Assembly: GCA_003599415.1 (NCBI GenBank)
Contig: QZKB01000055.1
Location: 1-64,000 of the forward strand
Source: Ignavibacteriales bacterium
GTDB taxonomy: Bacteria; Bacteroidota; Ignavibacteria; Ignavibacteriales; SURF-24
Length of the DNA stretch: 64,000 nucleotides
Reading direction: 5' to 3'
A program made the position numbers and the translations under genes. Shown one piece after another: positions 57,319 through 64,000 of this stretch. Position 1 is the first letter of the stretch, and each line of letters starts with the position of its first letter. The notes beneath the pieces were generated by a model. It worked only from the letters and a program-made list of their open reading frames with translations, was not told the origin of the DNA and searched no databases.

Positions 57319-59037
57319 ATGTTGTCTAAAAACTGGAAGCTTAAAGAGAGAGCAGACGAGAAAGAAATAAAACTTTTTGCAGATTCTCTTAGGATTTCTA
57401 ATGTTCTTGCAAGTTTACTTATAAACCGGGGCGTTGTAAACTACCATCAGGCTAAATCATTCTTCAGACCAAATCTGGATGAACTGCACAATCCTTATTT
57501 AATGAATGGAATGGAAGAGGCTTCCTTAAGAATTATTAAAGCTTTAACAAGTAACGAGTTAATATATGTGTACGGAGATTATGATGTAGACGGCACTTGT
57601 TCTGCGGCTTTATTCTACCTTTTTATAAAAGAACTTGGTGGCAATGCAGGAATTTATATTCCAAACAGATTAACCGAAGGTTACGGAATTTCTACAACCG
57701 GAATAGATTTTATTAAGAATAAAGGCACTTCATTAATTGTAACAGTTGATTGCGGTATTACTGCTGTTGAAGAAACAGAATATGCAAAATCACTCGGAAT
57801 GGAAATGATCATTTGCGATCATCATCAGCCCGGTGATATAATACCAAAGGCTTACGCTGTACTTGACGCACTTAAACCAAACTGCAATTATCCTTTCAAA
57901 CATCTTTCAGGTGCAGGGGTTGCATTCAAACTTGCACAGGCAATAAGCGAAAGAATAGGTAAAAGAGAATTGCCATTTAAATATCTTGATCTTGTTGCTA
58001 TTGCAGGAGCGGCAGACATAGTACCTCTTCTGGATGAAAACAGAATTTTAGTAAAGAAAGGATTGGAGTACGTAAATAATAACGCACGCCCTGGCATTGC
58101 TGCATTAATAAGAAGCGCAGGAATGGAGCCTGGAAACCTTACTGCGGGTAATGTTGTGTTTACAATTGCTCCTAGAATTAATGCAGTTGGCAGATTAGGA
58201 GACGCTAACCCGGCTGTTGACCTTTTTATTACAGATGACGAACAGGAAGCAACAAGACTTGCACAGGTTCTTGAAGGAGAAAATTACCAGAGAAGAAAAA
58301 TTGATGAAGTAACTTTTGCTCATGCTGTTAACATCGTAGAAGATTCTTTTAAACTTGATGATGAGCTTGCAATTGTATTGCACGAAGAAAACTGGCACCC
58401 GGGAGTTATTGGAATTGTTGCCTCCAGATTAGTTGAGAAGTATTACAGGCCGACAGTTATGTTGACAACAATTGACGGTGTTGCAAAAGGTTCTGCAAGA
58501 AGTATAAACGGCTTTAATATTTTTGAAGCGCTTAAACAATGTGATGATATTCTTCTTCAGTTTGGCGGACATGAAGCAGCTGCCGGGTTGGCGGTTAACA
58601 TAGAAAATCTGGATGAATTCAGAAAAAGATTTAATAACATTGTTAAAACATCCGTTAAACCGGGCGAGTTTTCACCTGATCTTGTTATTGATGAAAAAAT
58701 AACTTTAGCGGAAATTACATCTAAGTTTATCAGGATACTTGATGAGTTTGCACCTTTCGGCCCAGGCAATATGCGCCCTGTTTTTATGGCAGAAAACGTT
58801 GAATTTGTTTATCCGCCAAGAGTGGTTGGTGCAAACCATATTGTTGCTGCAGTAAAACAAAACGGCAGCGACCGTGTGTTTGATGCTATTGGATTTAACC
58901 TGGGAAGTTTCGCTTCACTTATTGATAAAGACAAAAATTTAATTGATATTGCGTTCACAATTGAAAAGACTGATAGAGACGGACGTTCTTTTCCCCAACT
59001 CCGGTTTAAAGATATCCGTCTTAAACCAAAAGTTTAA
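57319..59037 (+). CDS. recJ: Single-stranded-DNA-specific exonuclease RecJ
   Basis: 'YVYGDYDVDGTCSAALFYLFIKELG', 'VDCGITAVEE', 'ICDHHQPG', 'FGGHEAAAGLAV'; ORF track start 57307. Confidence 0.96.
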   Translation: MLSKNWKLKERADEKEIKLFADSLRISNVLASLLINRGVVNYHQAKSFFRPNLDELHNPYLMNGMEEASLRIIKALTSNELIYVYGDYDVDGTCSAALFYLFIKELGGNAGIYIPNRLTEGYGISTTGIDFIKNKGTSLIVTVDCGITAVEETEYAKSLGMEMIICDHHQPGDIIPKAYAVLDALKPNCNYPFKHLSGAGVAFKLAQAISERIGKRELPFKYLDLVAIAGAADIVPLLDENRILVKKGLEYVNNNARPGIAALIRSAGMEPGNLTAGNVVFTIAPRINAVGRLGDANPAVDLFITDDEQEATRLAQVLEGENYQRRKIDEVTFAHAVNIVEDSFKLDDELAIVLHEENWHPGVIGIVASRLVEKYYRPTVMLTTIDGVAKGSARSINGFNIFEALKQCDDILLQFGGHEAAAGLAVNIENLDEFRKRFNNIVKTSVKPGEFSPDLVIDEKITLAEITSKFIRILDEFAPFGPGNMRPVFMAENVEFVYPPRVVGANHIVAAVKQNGSDRVFDAIGFNLGSFASLIDKDKNLIDIAFTIEKTDRDGRSFPQLRFKDIRLKPKV

Positions 59038-59070
59038 TAACAAAAAATAATTTCATATAGGAGTAACAGT

Positions 59071-59808
59071 ATGTCCGGGCATTCAAAATGGGCTACCATA
59101 CGCAGAAAGAAAGGCGCCCTAGATGCAAAAAGAGGTAAGCTTTTTACAAAGCTGATTAAGGAAATAACAATAGCAGCCAGAGACGGCGGCGGCGATCCGA
59201 ACGGAAATCCGCGATTAAGACTGGCAATCGATAATGCTAAATCTGCTAATATGCCGGCAGATAATGTTGAGCGCGCAATAAAAAAAGCTACGGGTGAACT
59301 TGAAGGTCATCGTTACGAAGAAGTGACTTATGAGGGATATGGTGCTGCGGGTGTAGCTGTTCTTGTAGAAGTAGTAACCGATAATAAAAAAAGAACAGTA
59401 GCAGAAGTTCGTCATCTGTTCAGCAAAGGCGGTGGCAATATGGGTGAAGCCGGCTCGGTTGCCTGGATGTTCGAAAGAAAAGGTGTGATCACTTTACCGA
59501 AGCAGGGCAAATCTGAAGATGATATGATGGAAATAGTATTGGATGCCGGCGCAGATGATTTGCAAACCGAAGAAGATATTTTTGTGGTGCAAACTTCTCT
59601 CGAATCGTTTGAACCGGTAAGAAGATCTTTGCTAGATAAAAAACTTACTGTTGAAAATGCATCCTTGCAATGGGTTGCTAAGAATAATATTTCTGTGGCT
59701 GGTGAAGAAGCTGAAAAGATTATGAAACTGATTGAGCTTCTTGAAGATAATGATGATGTTCAGAATGTTTACACTAACGCGGACATTGACGAGAGTTCAA
59801 TACAATAG
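59071..59808 (+). CDS. yebC: YebC/PmpR family regulator
   Basis: 'MSGHSKWATIRRKKGALDAKRGKLFTKLIKEI'. Confidence 0.97.
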   Translation: MSGHSKWATIRRKKGALDAKRGKLFTKLIKEITIAARDGGGDPNGNPRLRLAIDNAKSANMPADNVERAIKKATGELEGHRYEEVTYEGYGAAGVAVLVEVVTDNKKRTVAEVRHLFSKGGGNMGEAGSVAWMFERKGVITLPKQGKSEDDMMEIVLDAGADDLQTEEDIFVVQTSLESFEPVRRSLLDKKLTVENASLQWVAKNNISVAGEEAEKIMKLIELLEDNDDVQNVYTNADIDESSIQ

Positions 59809-59816
59809 AATATAAA

Positions 59817-59872
59817 TCGCCGAAGGCGAACAGAGATCAGAATTCAGAATTTTTTCTGAGTTCTGGTTTCTG
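59817..59872. repeat. CAGAATT-heptad inverted repeat with CGCCGAAGGCG hairpin
   Basis: cagagat cagaatt cagaa(tt) / ttctgag ttctggt ttctg; TCGCCGAAGGCGA at 59817-59829. Confidence 0.75.
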
Positions 59873-59901
59873 TATGTTTTTAAATATCGGTAAAGTCTAT
59901 A

Positions 59902-60438
59902 ATGATAATAATCGGAGTTGATCCCGGGACAATAATTACAGGTTATGGTATTATTGAATATGCCCGCAACAGCCTTACAACTATTGAACATGGAGCTATA
60001 AAGCTTCCTTCGGTCGCTTCCCTTCCGCAAAAACTTGATATCATTTACAAAAAATTATGTGAACTTCTGGAGCAATATCATCCTGATGAACTTGCTATTG
60101 AAACTGCTTTTTATGGTAAGAATGTTCAGTCTGCTATGAAGATTGGTTATGCGCGTGGCGTATCAATTCTTGCTGCTGTTCATAATAAAATACCGGTTGC
60201 AGAATATTCACCAAGAGAAGTTAAAAAATCTGTTGTAGGAAACGGCGCCGCGTCCAAAGAACAGGTTCAATATATGATTAACAGTTTATTATCGATCAAA
60301 AAGAAAAAAATGCCCTTTGATGAAAGTGACGCGCTTGCGGTTGCGTTGTGTCATTCATTCAGAATAAAATCCCTTATACCAAAAAGCAAAAGCTGGAAAG
60401 ATTTTATTAAAGCAAACCCGGAGAGAGTTCTGGAATAG
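59902..60438 (+). CDS. ruvC: Holliday junction resolvase RuvC
   Basis: 'IIIGVDPGTIITGYGIIEY', 'AIETAFYGKNVQSAMKIGYARGV', 'DESDALAVALCH'. Confidence 0.97.
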   Translation: MIIIGVDPGTIITGYGIIEYARNSLTTIEHGAIKLPSVASLPQKLDIIYKKLCELLEQYHPDELAIETAFYGKNVQSAMKIGYARGVSILAAVHNKIPVAEYSPREVKKSVVGNGAASKEQVQYMINSLLSIKKKKMPFDESDALAVALCHSFRIKSLIPKSKSWKDFIKANPERVLE

Positions 60439-60512
60439 GAAGTATCTTCTATTGATTTTGAATCATTAAATATTTTAATTTGCATTTAGATAAACTTGAG
60501 AAGGATACACTG

Positions 60513-60794
60513 ATGGGAAAAGCTGACACTAACAATTCAAAGATAAAAAAAGAGATGTACTTACTGCTTGATAAGCTGCCACAAGAGGAAATTTCCGGCG
60601 TAAAAAGATATTTGCAATATGTAATAGATAAAGCACAGGAAGAAAGACTAAATGATATTTTGGAGAATGCCCCGATAGATGATGAACCCCTGACAAAGAG
60701 AGAAATTAAAGCAATTGAAACATCAATGGCACAAATTGCACGTGGTGAGTATATTACATTCGAACAGTATCTGAAGAAAAGAAATAGTAAATGA
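60513..60794 (+). CDS. Putative antitoxin (RelB-like)
   Basis: Overlaps downstream RelE-like ORF by ATGA; C-term 'TSMAQIARGEYITFEQYLKKRNSK'. ORF track start 60480. Confidence 0.7.
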   Translation: MGKADTNNSKIKKEMYLLLDKLPQEEISGVKRYLQYVIDKAQEERLNDILENAPIDDEPLTKREIKAIETSMAQIARGEYITFEQYLKKRNSK

Positions 60795-61045
60795 AATTAA
60801 TTCTTTCAAAATCAGTTATAAGAGAATTAGATAATTTACCGGATACAGAAATTGAAAAAGTTTATAATCATTTTCAAAAGTTATTAAGCGGCGCATCAAA
60901 TCTTGATATTAAAAAGCTACGTGATTCGGAAAACTACAGACTTCGCATAGGCAATTACAGGGCAATCTTCAGTATAAATCAGAAACAAAAAACAATCGAA
61001 ATTCTTGACCTGCTTCACCGCAAAGATATTTATAAGAAGAAATAA
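60791..61045 (+). CDS. RelE/ParE family toxin-like protein
   Basis: 'IRELDNLPDTEIEKVYNHFQKL...KKLRDSENYRLRIGNYRAIFSI...IEILDLLHRKDIYKK'. Confidence 0.85.
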   Translation: MKLILSKSVIRELDNLPDTEIEKVYNHFQKLLSGASNLDIKKLRDSENYRLRIGNYRAIFSINQKQKTIEILDLLHRKDIYKKK

Positions 61046-61047
61046 TT

Positions 61048-61632
61048 ATGATTGGCTATTTAACCGGGAAAATAATCTCTAAAAAACCAACCAGAATTTT
61101 GCTTGATGTAAATGGCGTTGGTTACATCCTGAATATCTCAGTAAATACATTTGAAAAACTTCCGGATGAAAATTCTATTACTTCGCTTTATACTTACCTG
61201 GCAGTACGTGAGGATTCTCTTACACTATTCGGTTTTTCATCTGAGGCAGAAAAACATATGTTTGAGCTGCTTATATCTGTAAATGGCATTGGTCCTAAGC
61301 TTGCCCAGAGTGTACTTTCTGGAATTCAGATTGATGATTTGAAAAATGCATTGATAACAGGAAATATTAACAGGATAATTGCAATACCGGGAATTGGAAG
61401 AAAAACTGCAGAACGAATGATGCTTGACCTGAAGGATAAAGTTGATGCGATAAGCGAAGAAAGAGAATTGCCGGCTTCATTCAAAATAAAAGACGATGCA
61501 ATTGCAGCATTAACAACTTTAGGATATAACAGCAAAACTGCCGATAAGATTATCAGGGATATTTTAACAGCAAATCCGTCAATTCAAATTGAGGAGCTTA
61601 TTAAACAGGCGCTGGCACAATTGAATAAGTAA
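61048..61632 (+). CDS. ruvA: Holliday junction helicase subunit RuvA
   Basis: 'MIGYLTGKIISKKPTRILLDVNGVGYILNIS', 'ISVNGIGPKLAQSVLSG', 'IPGIGRKTAERMMLDLKDK'. Confidence 0.97.
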   Translation: MIGYLTGKIISKKPTRILLDVNGVGYILNISVNTFEKLPDENSITSLYTYLAVREDSLTLFGFSSEAEKHMFELLISVNGIGPKLAQSVLSGIQIDDLKNALITGNINRIIAIPGIGRKTAERMMLDLKDKVDAISEERELPASFKIKDDAIAALTTLGYNSKTADKIIRDILTANPSIQIEELIKQALAQLNK

Positions 61633-61684
61633 GATTTGATTTTACCATTCGCTTCTTTTTTATTACCGATTTTTTTCTTAATGG

Positions 61685-62341
61685 TTATGTTATTGCAGTT
61701 TCAAGTTTAGCCACAGATGTTAGCTCAGCTTCCAGTTTATCTCCAATAATCACCTTACCAACGCCTGCAGGAGTTCCGGTAAAAATCAAATCACCTTTCT
61801 CAAGCTTCATTATTCCGGAGATATAACTTACAATATCCGCCGGTTTAAATATCATTTTATTCAACTGCGAATTTTGTTTTACTTCTCCGTTCACTTTCAG
61901 AATAATTGATTCATCAAAATTTAATTCATAATCTTTTCTTAATATGAAATCCGAAAGCACCGCGGAGGTATCAAAGCATTTTGCAATTGTCCAGGGATGT
62001 CCTTTCTTAGCCAATTCATTCTGTACATCGCGTGCGGTCATATCAAGTCCAACCGTGTAACCGGCAATTGTTTTATCAGCTTTTTCTTTATCTGCTTTAC
62101 TAACCTCTTCACCAATCAATAAAACAAGTTCAGCTTCATAATGCAGGTTTTGCGAAAAAGAAGGATGAATTACATTTTCTCCGCTTAGAATAATTGAAGA
62201 AGCCGGTTTAAGAAATATCAAAGGAAATTCCGGCAGCTCATTGCCGAGTTCTTTTGCATGTTCAACATAATTTCTTCCGACACATACAATTTTGCCGCAG
62301 TAATATTCCTCGGTAGAATTTCTGATTTGTAATTTCTTCAT
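61685..62341 (-). CDS. Fumarylacetoacetate hydrolase family protein
   Basis: 'KIVCVGRNYVEHAKELGNELPEFPLIFLKPASSII', 'GDLIFTGTPAGVG'. Confidence 0.93.
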   Translation of the reverse strand: MKKLQIRNSTEEYYCGKIVCVGRNYVEHAKELGNELPEFPLIFLKPASSIILSGENVIHPSFSQNLHYEAELVLLIGEEVSKADKEKADKTIAGYTVGLDMTARDVQNELAKKGHPWTIAKCFDTSAVLSDFILRKDYELNFDESIILKVNGEVKQNSQLNKMIFKPADIVSYISGIMKLEKGDLIFTGTPAGVGKVIIGDKLEAELTSVAKLETAIT

Positions 62342-62416
62342 AACTACTCCAGTGAATTATATTAACCTTGCATTCTTGCCATCTTTCAACCTTGTAAACA
62401 TAACGATTTCACGGGT

Positions 62417-63670
62417 TTAAGTTTTTTGCTTTTTCTTTTTTGCAGCAGGAAATAAAACATTGTTAAGTATCAGCCTGTAACCGGGAGAATTTTTGTAAAG
62501 CGACAAATCCGTCGGCGGATCCTGAACGGCATGCTGGTAATCTTCGGGATCGTGCCCGCCGTAAAAAGTAAATGTTCCTCTTCCAAAATTACCATGGATG
62601 TACCTTACCTGGTCTGTGCCCGCTCTTTCTCCAAGAACAATTACAGATTTCTTAATAAACTTCTTATGAAACATTGTTGTCTGTCCCATAAATCCACGGA
62701 CAACATTTACATGATCCTGTGTAAGCATTGTCGGAACGGGATCATACTTGGCCGAGAAATCAAATAATGTAAAGTAATCGTTTTGAGGATTACCGATCTC
62801 AGGCTGCTGTATGTCAATATCACTATACTCATAAACGAAAGGATTCATTTCAAGATTAAAATTTTCAAAAGCAAAAGTTTTACTGAAATCGAGTTTCTTT
62901 TGCGCGTCCGGATCTGCTGCATCACCGTCAAACATTTTATCGCAGATGTCTGTGTTCTCTGCTGCAAGAGCAATATCATACGAATCGGTTGCAGAACACA
63001 TTGCAAACATAAAACCACCGTTGGCAACATAATTTTTTATTGCCTGCACAACATCTAGCTCCATCTTTGATACTTTTCTGTACCCAAGTTTCTTTGCTTC
63101 AGTTTCGTAAATTATCTGCTGGTCTACATACCATTGAGCACTTGCAAAGCTTGCATAGAATTTTCCATACTGCCCGGTAAAATCCTCATGGTGTAAATGT
63201 AACCAATCATATTTATCAAGGTCGCCTCGTAAAACTTCTTCTACCCACACCTTTGTATAAGGAACCTCGGCATATTCAAGTGCAAGAGTTACTGCATCAT
63301 CCCATGGTCTGAATCCCGGCGGAACATATACTGCAATATTCGGAGCTTTCTCTAAACGCATGACTTCCATATTCTGATCTTCACTTTGAACAAGCGAAAG
63401 AATATCAACAGCCTGAACAGACGACAATGCATCAAAGGCAACACCTTTGATTCTGCACGTTGCAGCAAGCTTATCAGAATAATTTAACAGAAACGAACCG
63501 CCGCGGTAATTTAAAAGCCAGTCACCTGTTTCTCCTTCTTTCAAATAATTAAAAGTTATTCCGTAAGCCTTCAAATGGTCCGTCTGCTGCAAATCCATAT
63601 AGATAAGCAACTTTGTTTGTGCAGCAATAACCGAAGCGGTAAAGAAGAATATTATTCTAAGTAATTTCAT
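62417..63670 (-). CDS. Exported protein of the family often labelled 'asparagine synthetase B' in Bacteroidota
   Basis: Signal peptide 'LLRIIFFFTASVIAAQ'; 'LLIYMDLQQTDHLKAYGITFNYL', 'GTFTFYGGHDPEDYQHAVQDPPTDLSLYKNSPGYRLILNNVLFPAAKKK'. Confidence 0.7.
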   Translation of the reverse strand: MKLLRIIFFFTASVIAAQTKLLIYMDLQQTDHLKAYGITFNYLKEGETGDWLLNYRGGSFLLNYSDKLAATCRIKGVAFDALSSVQAVDILSLVQSEDQNMEVMRLEKAPNIAVYVPPGFRPWDDAVTLALEYAEVPYTKVWVEEVLRGDLDKYDWLHLHHEDFTGQYGKFYASFASAQWYVDQQIIYETEAKKLGYRKVSKMELDVVQAIKNYVANGGFMFAMCSATDSYDIALAAENTDICDKMFDGDAADPDAQKKLDFSKTFAFENFNLEMNPFVYEYSDIDIQQPEIGNPQNDYFTLFDFSAKYDPVPTMLTQDHVNVVRGFMGQTTMFHKKFIKKSVIVLGERAGTDQVRYIHGNFGRGTFTFYGGHDPEDYQHAVQDPPTDLSLYKNSPGYRLILNNVLFPAAKKKKQKT

Positions 63671-63701
63671 TTAACCAAATGTTCAATCAAATAAAAAAAA
63701 T

Positions 63702-63730
63702 GCTCCTTATAAAACTACGCTATAAGGAGC
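63702..63730 (-). terminator. Terminator for the clpX-like gene
   Basis: GCTCCTTATA ... TATAAGGAGC with T-tract on the minus strand. Confidence 0.85.
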
Positions 63731-63752
63731 TTTGTTCCATCATTAACTTTCT

Positions 63753-64000
63753 TTATGCTGATTTGCGGTCAGCCTCAATATAAATTGGTTTCTCACCGTT
63801 AAGTACTGTATCGCGCGTAATAACACATTTCTCAACAGTTTCCAGTGACGGCAGTTCATACATTACATCGGTTAGAAACTCTTCCACTATTGAACGAAGA
63901 GCTCTTGCGCCGGTTTTTCTTTCGATTGCTTTATCAACAATTGAATCAACAGCAAAGGGGTCAAACTCAAGTTCAATTCCTTCCATAAGGAATAATTTCT
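63753..64000 (-). CDS. clpX: ClpX C-terminal portion (truncated by window edge)
   Basis: 'LEFDPFAVDSIVDKAIERKTGARALRSIVEEFLTDVMYELPS'. Confidence 0.88.
   Translation of the reverse strand, partial: KLFLMEGIELEFDPFAVDSIVDKAIERKTGARALRSIVEEFLTDVMYELPSLETVEKCVITRDTVLNGEKPIYIEADRKSA

Noticed and set aside
1-64000. tRNA and rRNA genes
   Set aside because: No sequence with a convincing tRNA cloverleaf or rRNA signature was recognised by eye; only rnpB was identified as structural RNA.
1-64000. Transposase/IS or integrase explaining the dispersed repeats
   Set aside because: No ORF with transposase, integrase or RAYT motifs was seen, so the mobility mechanism of the repeats is unassigned.

Overview
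The window is a 64 kb chromosomal fragment of an FCB-group bacterium. Ignavibacteria is my best guess, from the T9SS tail 'QNYPNPFNPST', the domain-inserted IspG and the repeat style; I could not search to confirm. Housekeeping genes flank a metal and stress accessory region. The housekeeping genes include hslVU, rpoN, dnaG, ispG, nif3-like, recJ, yebC, ruvC, ruvA, rnpB and the clpX end. The accessory region (about 28-56 kb) carries a Zn/Cd P-type ATPase, an extended ars cluster, an MTase-nuclease fusion, crcB-DUF190, hemerythrin-LuxR, porin-FeoAB and cusCBA. Three non-genic signals stand out. (1) There is a family of heptanucleotide-periodic hairpin elements (ATGGWAR)n / (YTWCCAT)n. Seven of the eight copies begin within about 10 nt of a stop codon, in the same orientation relative to transcription, and they separate the accessory genes; analogous hairpins built from unrelated 6- or 7-nt units occur elsewhere. 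(2) The RNase P RNA gene carries several peripheral hairpins built from one CCCGAnTTAnTCGGG-like module. (3) A matching operator-like dyad precedes both arsR and arsC. I also found an unlisted 36-aa membrane microprotein ORF in the copper operon, and a relBE-like pair inside the ruvC-ruvA operon. All product names come from reading the translations; no searches were run.
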